Assembly: GCA_947385425.1 (NCBI GenBank)
Contig: CANDKY010000017.1
Coordinates: 1-45,402 of the forward strand
DNA length: 45,402 bases
Source: an uncultured Lachnospiraceae bacterium
GTDB lineage: Bacteria; Bacillota; Clostridia; Lachnospirales; Lachnospiraceae
Direction: 5' to 3'
Position numbers and translations under genes: made by a program. This document shows, in pieces, positions 16,265 to 24,790 of this stretch. The notes under the pieces are model-generated. The model saw only the letters and a list, made by a program, of their open reading frames with translations. It had not been told where the DNA came from and did not search any database. Every line of letters begins with the position of its first letter. The first letter of the stretch is position 1.

Positions 16265-16374
16265 TGACGGCAATTTTGACGGCCTAAAATCCCGTTTCAC
16301 GAAAATAATCCGCCCGGAAAAGCAAGCTTTTGCACGCCTATGCAGGCCCCTTCCCCTGACGGTAATTTTGACGG
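16265..16374 (+). promoter_or_regulatory. two TGACGG direct-repeat pairs, segment 1
   Basis: TGACGG occurs at 16265 and 16277, and again at 16357 and 16369. Each pair has a 12-base period (about one helical turn) and is followed by CCTAAAA; the pairs are 92 bases apart. The same arrangement and distances recur in segment 2. Both pairs lie upstream of the -35 box, so an activator that binds direct repeats, such as an OmpR/PhoB-type regulator, is plausible. Confidence 0.6.
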
Positions 16375-16456
16375 CCTAAAACATAATTTCACACGAAAAC
16401 ATACCACATACTCTTGTAACCCGGTTCCGATACTCAAAAAAAGTGGAAAAATAGAG

Positions 16457-16485
16457 TTGATTTTTAGGAAAAACTGTGATAACAT
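16457..16485 (+). promoter_or_regulatory. promoter inside invertible segment 1
   Basis: TTGATT at 16457-16462, 17 bases, TAACAT at 16480-16485, with TG one base before the -10 (extended -10). The sequence around it is almost identical in segment 2. It points right, away from operon 1, in this assembly. Confidence 0.7.
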
Positions 16486-16539
16486 GAACAGGACATCGTA
16501 AATGAATGGTTTTTAACGGAAAAAATGTCAAATATTGGT

Positions 16540-16564
16540 TTCGTATAATTGGATATTCTACGAA
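16540..16564 (-). repeat. right inverted repeat of invertible promoter 1
   Basis: TTCGTA, a core containing ATTGGATAT, then TACGAA; the inverted partner of 16176-16200 with two mismatches. Confidence 0.85.
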
Positions 16565-16573
16565 AAAATAAAC

Positions 16574-16605
16574 GGCCCGCCAGCATATCTATTTGTTGTA
16601 CGGCC
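16574..16605 (+). terminator. hairpin just outside inverted repeat 1
   Basis: GGCC...CAGCA pairs with TGTTG...GGCC, followed by TGTTCTATTTCT. A counterpart with different bases but the same fold lies at 31095-31122 outside segment 2. It could stop transcripts from the promoter in its present orientation before they reach the Rpn gene. The T-run is weak. Confidence 0.35.
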
Positions 16606-16669
16606 TGTTCTATTTCTCGGAGTTCTATAAATTCCCCACCAGAAAATATATGAGTTTTTTTGAATCTTC

Positions 16670-16697
16670 TTGTATAATAGCCGATTAATGTTATAAT
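16670..16697 (+). promoter_or_regulatory. possible promoter of the Rpn gene
   Basis: TTGTAT at 16670-16675, 16 bases, then a perfect TATAAT at 16692-16697. A second TATAAT overlaps at 16673. The -35 match is weak. A small inverted repeat (TTCATT, 3-base loop, AATGAA) follows near 16732-16746. Confidence 0.45.
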
Positions 16698-16778
16698 GAA
16701 AATAACTGGTTACGGACTCATTGCCAATAGGTTCATTGCAAATGAATCCACAACCGACGGAAGGAGACAACACCAGGC

Positions 16779-17909
16779 ATGGCAGAAAAGAAAACTTACG
16801 AGGAACTGGAAAAACGCATCCGCGAACTCGAAGCCGCGCTGAAAGGGAAAGGGAACCGCGGATACAAATCACGGCTGTTCAGCTTCCTTTTCGGCAGGGA
16901 GGAAAACAAAAAATGGACGCTGTCCCTCTACAACGCCATCCACGGTACTTCCCACAACAATATTTCCGACATTACCATCAACACCCTGGAGGATGTCGTG
17001 TATATGGGCATGAAAAACGACCTTTCCATCCTCGTGTCGGAAACGGTAAGTCTCTACCGCTCCGTGGAACTGTACGAACAGCAGAGCTCCTTCAACCCCA
17101 ACATGCCCGTCCGGGAATTCATGTATGCCGGGAAGCTTTATGACAACTTCCTCTACTCGGGCAGGCTCAACCGCTACAGCACAGCCCTGCTTCCGCTCCC
17201 CATCCCGAAGTTCGTCGTCTTCTATAACGGCGGGGATCCAAAAGAGGAAGAAATTACCCTGCGCCTTTCCGACGCATTCAAAGAAGAGATCCGGCGCAGC
17301 CTGCTCCACAAATACTCTGCATGCAACGAAAAAATAGGGGACGGCATAATATCCGCTGAAACGGAAGAAATTTTCCGCAGGGCAGACCCGGATATCGAAG
17401 TAAAAGTCCGCATGATCAACATAAACTACGGGCATAACAGGAAAATCCTCACCGCATGCAGGCCCCTGGAGGAATACGCATGGTTCATAGACCGGGTCAG
17501 GAAAAACAATACCTACAGCAAAACAGACACACCGGGCGGCAGGGCCACGGTTGAGGATGCCATTGACAGGGCCATCAACGAGATGCCTGATACTTTTGAG
17601 ATCAAAAAATTCATACTTGCCAACAGGGCGGAGGTGAAAGATATGTGCCTTACGGAATACAATGAAACGGAAACCATGGAACTGCTGAAGCAGGAAAGTA
17701 AAGAAGAAGGACGACAGGAAGGGCTTCAGAAAGGACGGCAGGAAGGACTTCAGAAAGGACTTCAGAAAGGACGGCAGGAAACCATGCTGCTGTCTGTCCG
17801 GAACCTGATGGACAGCATAGGATGCCCGGCGGAAAAAGCCATGGATCTGCTCAGGATCCCTAACTCCCAGCGGGCTTCCCTTTTTACACTCCTGTCAGAA
17901 AATCAGTAA
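16779..17909 (+). CDS. Rpn-family PD-(D/E)XK nuclease / putative transposase
   Basis: 376 aa. A short coiled coil (about 5-22) is followed by a PD-(D/E)XK-like core with KND (D81) and VELYEQQSSFNPNMP, where E100-x-Q102 is the usual E-x-Q variant, then REFMYAGKLYDNFL. Residues about 315-340 are a QEGLQKGR repeat encoded by near-identical DNA repeats, followed by a helical tail (AEKAMDLLRIP), both typical of Rpn/PDDEXK_2 proteins. Family members promote recA-independent recombination in E. coli; no terminal inverted repeats mark this gene as a discrete transposon. AAGGAGA precedes the ATG. It is the only plus-strand gene between the two operons. Confidence 0.82.
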   Translation: MAEKKTYEELEKRIRELEAALKGKGNRGYKSRLFSFLFGREENKKWTLSLYNAIHGTSHNNISDITINTLEDVVYMGMKNDLSILVSETVSLYRSVELYEQQSSFNPNMPVREFMYAGKLYDNFLYSGRLNRYSTALLPLPIPKFVVFYNGGDPKEEEITLRLSDAFKEEIRRSLLHKYSACNEKIGDGIISAETEEIFRRADPDIEVKVRMININYGHNRKILTACRPLEEYAWFIDRVRKNNTYSKTDTPGGRATVEDAIDRAINEMPDTFEIKKFILANRAEVKDMCLTEYNETETMELLKQESKEEGRQEGLQKGRQEGLQKGLQKGRQETMLLSVRNLMDSIGCPAEKAMDLLRIPNSQRASLFTLLSENQ

Positions 17910-17915
17910 ATCTGC

Positions 17916-17968
17916 TGCTGGAATCAGTTCCGGGGTACCTTTTCTATCCCCAGGAACTGATTCCAGCA
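17916..17968. terminator. large hairpin between convergent Rpn and operon 2 ends
   Basis: 16-base perfect arms (TGCTGGAATCAGTTCC and its complement) enclose GGGG/CCCC, so up to 20 pairs form around an 11-12-base loop. It starts seven bases past the Rpn stop and ends four bases before the operon 2 stop codon on the other strand. It could end both transcripts, but neither side has a clear T-run. Confidence 0.5.
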
Positions 17969-17972
17969 TAGG

Positions 17973-19769
17973 TTATACCACCAGAAATGACCTTGGCTTC
18001 CTTTTCTCATTCCCGCCCCAATACAGGCAACGCCTGTTTTCCTCGTCCCGCGCCGGAGTCTTCCCAAAAACGGCTTCCTTCTTTTCCTGAACACCAGAAT
18101 AAACGGCTTGTCCCCTGCGACCATTAACCGTCACCAAATATACAGAACAGGTTTCCATATCAAATTTCCATTCCGCATATTCTGCGCCAACGCTTTCCTT
18201 TACCGCCTGCAGCCGACTGTCAATATCATTATAAGAATTATCAATATACAGTAAAAAGGAAGACGCCCCCACATCATCCAGCGCACTGCCGATATTTCCA
18301 ATTCCGCTTTCCTCTATTGGGTACACCTCCTGCCCGTTTAGAAAATAAAATGCCGTACAGCACGAAACATATCTCCTGTTGCCATACGTAAGTAAAATAA
18401 CCGGCAAATCGGAATAATAATCGGCAATTTCCAGCTTTTGCCCCGTCTCCTCATACAGGTATCCAACCCCAACCGTAAAATAACCATATACAGTCAAAGC
18501 AAGTATTACCGCCACACAGCCTGCCTTTATACCCTTCCCCCCGGATACCCATCTGCACAGGACATCCCCGGCCACTGCCAATTCCAAAACGGCAATTGCA
18601 TATATATTAAAAATATACCTGTCAGTCTGGTATGGCGCAATTTTCGCAATTACTGCGATATACAGCATCCCTGCCAATAAGATGAAAAACCATATCCAAA
18701 AGCGTGCATTGCCCGCCCTTCCGGAAACAGCAAAAGGAACCGCACGACTTTCGTCCGTCAAGTTTTTAACCCGGAATGCATGAATAAAAACGCCACGCAA
18801 AAATAATACTGCCATACCGGCTAAAATCAGTAATAACCCTCCCCCAAACATTTCTTTATCCAATATCCCGAGAAAACGCATTAAACTACCCGCATCAAAA
18901 CTTTTGCCCATATTCCCAAATGCTTCCACTCCTCGGTAATCCCTGAAAATCTGTCTGTATATAACCGGCCAGACAAAGATACAGGCCGACAGGCCGGACA
19001 CCATCACTGCCGTATACGCAATAACCGCACGCATCCTCTTTAATAACATAAGGAACAGCCACGTACAGCCAGCCAGGAAGAAAGCAAACACCAGGAAATA
19101 ATACTGCGTCAAAACACCGAATACCAGCGCCAGGAAAATCCCGGCCAATACCCGTTTCCTTACCTTCCCGTCCCGCATTCCGCCCTCGATAAACAGGGCG
19201 TGCCGATAAACAAACCAAAGCGTAAAGCAGGCCAACTGCATATACATACGGCCAAATACCGCCGTTGTAACAGCGCCCGCGCCAAACCCCCACAGCAGGC
19301 AGGGAAGCATCCGTGCTGGCCAGGTTTTCAGGAGCTTCCCACTTATTCTGTATAAAATAATGTATGACAGGATGAAAAAAACAATATTAAGTATAATTAC
19401 CGGCCACTTTGTAAAACTAGGGAAAAAGGAACATACAGCCATCAATAACATATAATATAACGGCGGGTGCACATCCTCCTTTATACTGCGGTAAACTCCA
19501 ATAAAACTAAAGCGCTCCTCCTCCGAAACCGTGAAATAATCCTTAAAATACCCGGATGAATGCCAGTTATTCAGATATTCTTTTTCCGGGCGATCCTCAT
19601 GAATGGACGGGTAATCCGTCTGGCAAATGAACTGGTAAGAATAAAGTTCATCCCCAAAATACCCTTCCTTACGGGAAGCCCAATACAGGATATTCGCTAT
19701 CTGGGCAAAAAGGACAAGAAAAAAGACAACCTTTTCCGCCTTCCATGCAATCCTTACTTCTTCAGCCAA
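17973..19769 (-). CDS. GT-C membrane glycosyltransferase (family 39-like), operon 2
   Basis: About 598 aa from a TTG at 19769, which has GGGAGG eight bases upstream; an upstream ATG would overlap the flippase gene by more than 150 bases and is unlikely. There are some 10-12 membrane segments. GYFGDELYSYQF after the first helix carries the acidic pair used as catalytic and metal site in GT-C enzymes, and DVHPPLYYMLL fits the next conserved loop of ArnT/PMT-like proteins. Such enzymes use polyprenyl-phosphate sugars outside the membrane. It is the last gene of operon 2 and has no counterpart in operon 1, so it may add a side sugar to polymer 2 only. Confidence 0.78.
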   Translation of the reverse strand: MAEEVRIAWKAEKVVFFLVLFAQIANILYWASRKEGYFGDELYSYQFICQTDYPSIHEDRPEKEYLNNWHSSGYFKDYFTVSEEERFSFIGVYRSIKEDVHPPLYYMLLMAVCSFFPSFTKWPVIILNIVFFILSYIILYRISGKLLKTWPARMLPCLLWGFGAGAVTTAVFGRMYMQLACFTLWFVYRHALFIEGGMRDGKVRKRVLAGIFLALVFGVLTQYYFLVFAFFLAGCTWLFLMLLKRMRAVIAYTAVMVSGLSACIFVWPVIYRQIFRDYRGVEAFGNMGKSFDAGSLMRFLGILDKEMFGGGLLLILAGMAVLFLRGVFIHAFRVKNLTDESRAVPFAVSGRAGNARFWIWFFILLAGMLYIAVIAKIAPYQTDRYIFNIYAIAVLELAVAGDVLCRWVSGGKGIKAGCVAVILALTVYGYFTVGVGYLYEETGQKLEIADYYSDLPVILLTYGNRRYVSCCTAFYFLNGQEVYPIEESGIGNIGSALDDVGASSFLLYIDNSYNDIDSRLQAVKESVGAEYAEWKFDMETCSVYLVTVNGRRGQAVYSGVQEKKEAVFGKTPARDEENRRCLYWGGNEKRKPRSFLVV

Positions 19770-21280
19770 TTCCCCATCCTCCCTACAGCCTGCCGAAATA
19801 TATCTGTTTTTCGGTAAACCACCACATACCCTGCATTCGGCAAAATCACACAGACAGCAAACCGCACCAACAATATGCCCAACACACTGCCGCACGGGAC
19901 CAGCAGGCAAATATTATATGCCAGCACGCATAAAAACAACGTAACCAAAGCATATTTTATGTGATACCGGTAATATTCCTTTAACCTTGACAATTGGAAA
20001 TAATATTTAAAAGTTATCCTTATCCCCCAGAAAAAATTACACATGAATATAGTAATATTGGTTGCAATAATAATCCCATATACGCCAAAAAATTTCCCTA
20101 ATATAAGGTTCAAGGCAAAATTGGCTGCCGTCTCCATTAACGATACATACCTCCTGTGCCACCACAGGCCATTGACGCCGGAATAAATAGATGCCATATC
20201 GCCGGTACACAGCAAATAAAAATACAGACATAAAAGACCCACTGCCGGCAGGGGAAACATCATCCTTTTCCCCATCCATAATTCCATAAACGGCTGCACT
20301 AAACAGAAAAGGCAGATCGTACACCAGCCGGATATCCACATATAGATAAAATTCAGCAAATTCAGTTCTTCAAAATTTTCTTCCACCGTCCTTTTCACTA
20401 CATGATTCCCCACGCCGCCGAAGAAAGAAGCCGTAATAACCGAAAGCATTACACTAATGGCATGCATAACATAATAATAGTTATTATAAACAGCCGTCAC
20501 TGCCAGCCCCGAAAACATGGAAATAAAGATACTGTCAAACGCATTCCTGGATACGGCACAGACCTTGCTTAAAAAAGCACCGCCGACACGCTGCCAGATA
20601 TCCTTTATCAGGCTTGCCGGCAGGATCCCCCTGCACCGGTACTGCGGGAACATCTTCCTTACCATATATGCGATACGCAAATTATTTACAATAGTAAATA
20701 CAGGCATCATCAGGGTAAACAGATAATAATCCCGGAATGCATAAAGCATCACAATCTGCGAGCTATTCAACAGCAAAGTAACCGTCATATTTATGCTGCT
20801 GTTAATATCCTCACGCTGGTATACAACAAGCAGCGACGACATATAGGCATACATAAAGTAACTGACGGAAGCGTTAAAAAGATAAATCAAGTATAAAAGA
20901 ACAAGATCCAGCCCCTCCGGATACGTCCCGCTAATCAGATGCGGCAGGAAAGGTATCAGCGCCAAACCGGCTACCAGGATAACTATCCCGATACAGCGGT
21001 ACACCTTTTTATAAAAATTCAGTAATGCACATACCGTCTCCGTGTCATTCTCCGCAACAGGCCGGTACATATGATAAACAACCGCCGTCCCAAACCCAAG
21101 TTCCGAAAGGCTTAATATGGAAATGACAGAAGAAAACAAACTGTCCAGGCCTAAATATTCCGCACCCAGAGTATACTGAATAATAGTCCGGGTTACAAAA
21201 GGGCAAAGTATAAGTGCCAGCTTATTAGCAATCCCGGCTATGATGTTCCTTTTGGCATTTTTCATTACGTCCAGATTCAT
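19754..21280 (-). CDS. Wzx-like oligosaccharide flippase, operon 2
   Basis: 508 aa multi-pass transporter, the same length as and closely similar to 4168-5694 (both start MNLDVMKNAKRNII). It exports the lipid-linked repeat unit of polymer 2. It is 17 bases downstream of the polymerase gene, as in operon 1 where TupA intervenes, and overlaps the GT-C gene start by 16 bases. It is GC-richer than its paralogue. Confidence 0.88.
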   Translation of the reverse strand: MNLDVMKNAKRNIIAGIANKLALILCPFVTRTIIQYTLGAEYLGLDSLFSSVISILSLSELGFGTAVVYHMYRPVAENDTETVCALLNFYKKVYRCIGIVILVAGLALIPFLPHLISGTYPEGLDLVLLYLIYLFNASVSYFMYAYMSSLLVVYQREDINSSINMTVTLLLNSSQIVMLYAFRDYYLFTLMMPVFTIVNNLRIAYMVRKMFPQYRCRGILPASLIKDIWQRVGGAFLSKVCAVSRNAFDSIFISMFSGLAVTAVYNNYYYVMHAISVMLSVITASFFGGVGNHVVKRTVEENFEELNLLNFIYMWISGWCTICLFCLVQPFMELWMGKRMMFPLPAVGLLCLYFYLLCTGDMASIYSGVNGLWWHRRYVSLMETAANFALNLILGKFFGVYGIIIATNITIFMCNFFWGIRITFKYYFQLSRLKEYYRYHIKYALVTLFLCVLAYNICLLVPCGSVLGILLVRFAVCVILPNAGYVVVYRKTDIFRQAVGRMGNWLKK

Positions 21281-21297
21281 ATATCCGCACCCATAAC

Positions 21298-22446
21298 TTA
21301 CTCAGGATTTCCCCTTTTCCTGTAAAGCAAATCTGCAAAAAAAATCAAAAATACATTCTGACCTAATGTATACATCCCTGCTTCCATAATTCCATATACC
21401 GAAAACAAAAACAAGATAAATAAAAGGACATACCTCTTTTGCACAGCCATATATTTCATCAGCCACAAATAGCCAACAGAAAAAATCAGGAATACAAGCA
21501 CACCCTGCCTTAACAAAATGCTCATATATGCATTATCAAGCCACAGCTTTTCTGCAATCCCTGCCAATTTCCTCTCTTCATCCGACACATATATTTTCCG
21601 CCCCAAAAAAGAAATCCCATACATCGTCAGGACTCTATGTCCACATGAAAATCTGCACGTCATCCACTGATCAATCTTTGCTAAAACAGAATTTGCCATG
21701 ACATCCATAAATGATAAAATGATACTGAATATATTTACGGCAAACGCTCCCGCCAACATACCTTTTGCATACAATACCATTCTGCCGGGACATAACCTTC
21801 CAATACATTTATAAAACAGCAATAAGGCCATGAATAATAGTAAGCAAATACACACTGTCTGGGAATTAGGAATTTTATATACAAAGACAACAGCCAGGAC
21901 AGCAAAAAGATAATCCCATGCCCTGATCTGTCTTCTATGCAAATAAAAACGGCATATTATTAACTGCAAAACCCTCACACCTAATGTGTTTGGATGGGCA
22001 AAACCTAATGAAAATCGCTGTATGTCCCTCATAAACAGTGTATTATCCTCAAGCAATCCGAAAAAGCGCATGGCTATTACTGCCGGAACCAATATCAGCA
22101 GAATTTTATATGCGATACCTATTATCCTGTCCGGATCCTCATTTTTAGCGGCTACAATAAACATCCACGCAGACAGCAACGGCCTGTTCCCGGATAAGAA
22201 AGCCGCCAAAGCAACCGGAACCGTAATCCCTGCTATAAGGAATATTTCCCGCCTGGTATATGACGGTAATAATGACAATGTCTGTATGATAAGCAACAGA
22301 AAAACCAGCCAGTTCAACAGGCTGTTTACTGTACCTACCGGTAAATCCAGGAATGATTTTAAAGTTGTGCTGAAAATTATTTCTGTACTGTACCACAAGA
22401 TAAAAATAAAACAGAAAAAATTTTTTGCAATATATTTCTTAACCAT
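21298..22446 (-). CDS. Wzy-like O-antigen polymerase, operon 2
   Basis: 382 aa from the ATG at 22446, which matches the start of the operon 1 protein; a GTG at 22482 is possible. It is a multi-pass protein with GFAHPNTLG and PNSQTVCICLL as in the paralogue, and a long extracytoplasmic loop ending WLDNAYMSILLRQG. It would polymerise repeat unit 2. Unlike in operon 1, no ATP-grasp gene lies between polymerase and flippase. Divergence between the two polymerases is greater than between the flippases, as expected if the repeat units differ. Confidence 0.82.
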   Translation of the reverse strand: MVKKYIAKNFFCFIFILWYSTEIIFSTTLKSFLDLPVGTVNSLLNWLVFLLLIIQTLSLLPSYTRREIFLIAGITVPVALAAFLSGNRPLLSAWMFIVAAKNEDPDRIIGIAYKILLILVPAVIAMRFFGLLEDNTLFMRDIQRFSLGFAHPNTLGVRVLQLIICRFYLHRRQIRAWDYLFAVLAVVFVYKIPNSQTVCICLLLFMALLLFYKCIGRLCPGRMVLYAKGMLAGAFAVNIFSIILSFMDVMANSVLAKIDQWMTCRFSCGHRVLTMYGISFLGRKIYVSDEERKLAGIAEKLWLDNAYMSILLRQGVLVFLIFSVGYLWLMKYMAVQKRYVLLFILFLFSVYGIMEAGMYTLGQNVFLIFFADLLYRKRGNPE

Positions 22447-22507
22447 ATTTATACCTGTACTTCCCTCTCCGGAGCCGCTCACAGCCCCCGCATCTTTCCA
22501 AAAATCT

Positions 22508-23380
22508 TCATTTCATTCTCTGCAGCACGACATATCCCTTTGCATTTTTTTCCCATCCCACATTAATCGAAAGCAAAAGAAACTTAACAACCACTTTTGC
22601 CCCGAAACTATATTTAAATGCAAGCCGGCATAATTCTTTCCGGATTTCTTTATTATTCTGCAGCCTGGCATCCTTCAGCAGCAGGTTTGCCAGATGATCG
22701 GACATTTTATGGTATTTCCCGGTGATATCCGGATGCATCTCCAATAAAAGCCTGCAGGCCTGTAACAGCTTTGCCGGCGATGTACTGATCCCACTGTCGC
22801 TGCAGGAATAATCAACCAATACTTCATCCAGATAATATATCGAATACTTTTCACGGATCCGGAATAAAATTTCAAAATCCTGTAATCTCGGTAATTTCTC
22901 ATTAAACTGCATTTCTTTAAAAACGGAAGCTTTGCCGGCTATAACCGGTGTCCCTATTCTAATTACATTTTTCTCTTTATTAATAAACCCTTTCCTGTAA
23001 GGCAATTTCTCCCCAGCCTCACAGCCTTGTTTCCGCATATTGCAAAAAGTAACATCCGCACCGGTATCTTCCATTATATTAAGCTGCTTCCTTAATTTCT
23101 CCCTATGCCATATATCACCGCAGTCCTGGAATGCTATATAACTGCCCTTCGACACCTTAATCCCGGTATTCCTGGCGGCACATGCCCCGCGGTTGGCAGT
23201 ATGCCTTATGTACTTTACCCTGCCGTCCGGAATCCGCCGTACAATTTCTTCCGTATTATCGGAAGAGCCGTCATCCACAACAATTACTTCTATGTCCGGA
23301 TAAGTCTGGCCCAAAACGCTGTCAACAGATTTCTGAATAGCTGACGCCCTGTTATATGTTGGGATAATAACTGAAACCAT
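22508..23380 (-). CDS. family 2 glycosyltransferase with altered DXD, operon 2
   Basis: 290 aa paralogue of 7912-8796. PTYNRAS, DDGSSDNT (36-43) and GACAARN are intact. At 86-89 the metal-binding DSDD of the operon 1 enzyme is DCGD, from a two-codon change. The middle Asp of DXD normally binds the catalytic metal, so this enzyme may be impaired, use Asp89 instead, or have changed specificity. The reading frame is otherwise intact, so it is not scored as a pseudogene. The ribosome-binding site is AGGAG with about nine bases of spacing. Confidence 0.88.
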   Translation of the reverse strand: MVSVIIPTYNRASAIQKSVDSVLGQTYPDIEVIVVDDGSSDNTEEIVRRIPDGRVKYIRHTANRGACAARNTGIKVSKGSYIAFQDCGDIWHREKLRKQLNIMEDTGADVTFCNMRKQGCEAGEKLPYRKGFINKEKNVIRIGTPVIAGKASVFKEMQFNEKLPRLQDFEILFRIREKYSIYYLDEVLVDYSCSDSGISTSPAKLLQACRLLLEMHPDITGKYHKMSDHLANLLLKDARLQNNKEIRKELCRLAFKYSFGAKVVVKFLLLSINVGWEKNAKGYVVLQRMK

Positions 23381-23464
23381 AATTCCTTTACTCCTCGCCT
23401 GGAATCCCCATGCCCCGCATACACGGTATCACTAATAATTGAAATAGGGGCAGGCAGGCTTCCC

Positions 23465-24637
23465 TTACAGCCCCTTGCCGCTGCGCCCCTTCATTATTTC
23501 CATATATTCCCTGTATATAAGTTCCGCATTTAATTTTACCGTATAGTGCGATAACGCATGCTCCCTCGCCTTTTTTCCCATCTGCTCCAGCAGATACGGA
23601 TGATCCAGCAGCCAGGCAATCTTTTCTTTTAAGTCCAAAACATTCCCGCACTGGTACAGTAACCCGTTTCCATTCCCAAAAACCAGTTCCCTGTTTGTCG
23701 GGATATCGGACGCTATGACCGGCAGCCCTGCCATCATGTATTCCGCGGTAACCCTCCCAAACCCCTCCGTCAGGGAACACATAATCCCACAGTCATACTT
23801 CCTTATATTCTTCCCAAAATCATTTTGGTACCCCAGGAAGCGTACCGATGGCGAAAGCCCGTATTCCTTAACCATCCTAGCTAATGTCTCCCTGTATGCC
23901 CCATTACACCCGCCGACAAAATCCATCCAGACTTTCTTTTTCTGTTCTTCCTTCAATAACCCCAGAGCCCGGATAACCTGATCCTGCCCTTTGGCCTGCG
24001 ATATCCGCCCAACCATCAGGAACCTGATTTTCCTGTCCGCATCCCTTAAGTATTTCTTTTTATGGCCTTCTTCCGCCACGCCGTCATAAATTTTATGTAT
24101 CCGCTTCCCATCCAGCCCCTTTCCCGCCCAATGGGATTTCACGGCGTCCGAAACCGCGATAAACTCTGCCGCCGCCCTGTTCATCAGTTTTATAGAACCC
24201 TTCCGGTAACTGTAACAGCCATCCCCCATTTCCCTTATATGCCATACCAGCGGCTTGTTATATTTCAATGCCAGCATGGCCCCCAAGTCTTCCCGCGAAG
24301 AATTGGAATGGATAATGTCTACCGTGCCCATGTCCATTTTCCTGCACAGACTGGGAACCCCGCAGCACCGCCCCACTAAATATTCCGTCCCCCTGATGAT
24401 AAACTTAAAGGGCATTTTCCACTTCTCTTCCATAATGCTCTGGCAGAACGGCTCATACATTACCCGGTAAGTGCGGCAGCCCAGTTCCCGGTAATAACCC
24501 GCTGTCCTGACCCTGGCGGGCAGCACGACGCTAATCTCTATATCCCCGCAATATTCCAGCAGCCCGCCGATTAACTGCTTCATGGACTGCGATGCCCCAT
24601 ATTTGCCGTCCCCGTCAGAAATAAATAATACATGCAT
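23465..24637 (-). CDS. family 4 glycosyltransferase, operon 2
   Basis: 390 aa from the ATG at 24637, preceded by GGGAGG, giving MHVLFISDGDGKYGASQS directly; the longer frame upstream has no homology to the operon 1 copy. The GT-B domains and the E-x7-E segment (TEGFGRVTAEYMMAGLPV) match the GT4 family. It is closely similar to 8803-10026. The gap of 153 bases to the HAD gene, absent in operon 1, holds nothing recognisable. Confidence 0.92.
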   Translation of the reverse strand: MHVLFISDGDGKYGASQSMKQLIGGLLEYCGDIEISVVLPARVRTAGYYRELGCRTYRVMYEPFCQSIMEEKWKMPFKFIIRGTEYLVGRCCGVPSLCRKMDMGTVDIIHSNSSREDLGAMLALKYNKPLVWHIREMGDGCYSYRKGSIKLMNRAAAEFIAVSDAVKSHWAGKGLDGKRIHKIYDGVAEEGHKKKYLRDADRKIRFLMVGRISQAKGQDQVIRALGLLKEEQKKKVWMDFVGGCNGAYRETLARMVKEYGLSPSVRFLGYQNDFGKNIRKYDCGIMCSLTEGFGRVTAEYMMAGLPVIASDIPTNRELVFGNGNGLLYQCGNVLDLKEKIAWLLDHPYLLEQMGKKAREHALSHYTVKLNAELIYREYMEIMKGRSGKGL

Positions 24638-24790
24638 TCTCCCGTCCCCTCCCGAATACGCTTCCCCGTTCCCCGCGACGCCTTCCCGCCAGGGTTCCCC
24701 TGCCCCGCATATGATATGCAGCACCACCTGCAGAAGGCTCCTTAACTGCCAGAATAAAACCACCATATGCGGCAAAGCCGGATGGATGGT

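Larger units (their letters stand above)
16201..16539. other. invertible promoter segment 1 (339 bp)
   Basis: Spacer between the two 25-bp inverted repeats, similar along its length to 30718-31059. It holds two TGACGG repeat pairs and one strong promoter, all oriented to act rightwards, away from operon 1. Inversion would place the promoter 54 bases inside the repeat next to the sortase gene. I see no gene inside it. The recombinase is not in the window. Confidence 0.75.

Noticed and set aside
16176-16564. Inverted repeats as ends of an insertion sequence
   Set aside because: The enclosed 339 bp has no transposase, no target duplication is visible, and each site is internally symmetric like a recombinase core.
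16779-17909. Rpn-family protein as the recombinase that flips the switches
   Set aside because: It has a PD-(D/E)XK nuclease fold, not a tyrosine or serine recombinase; no RHRY-type or resolvase motif is present.
19770-19910. Upstream ATG start for the GT-C gene
   Set aside because: It would overlap the flippase gene by 157 bases and adds Cys-rich non-homologous sequence; a TTG at 19769 has a good ribosome-binding site.
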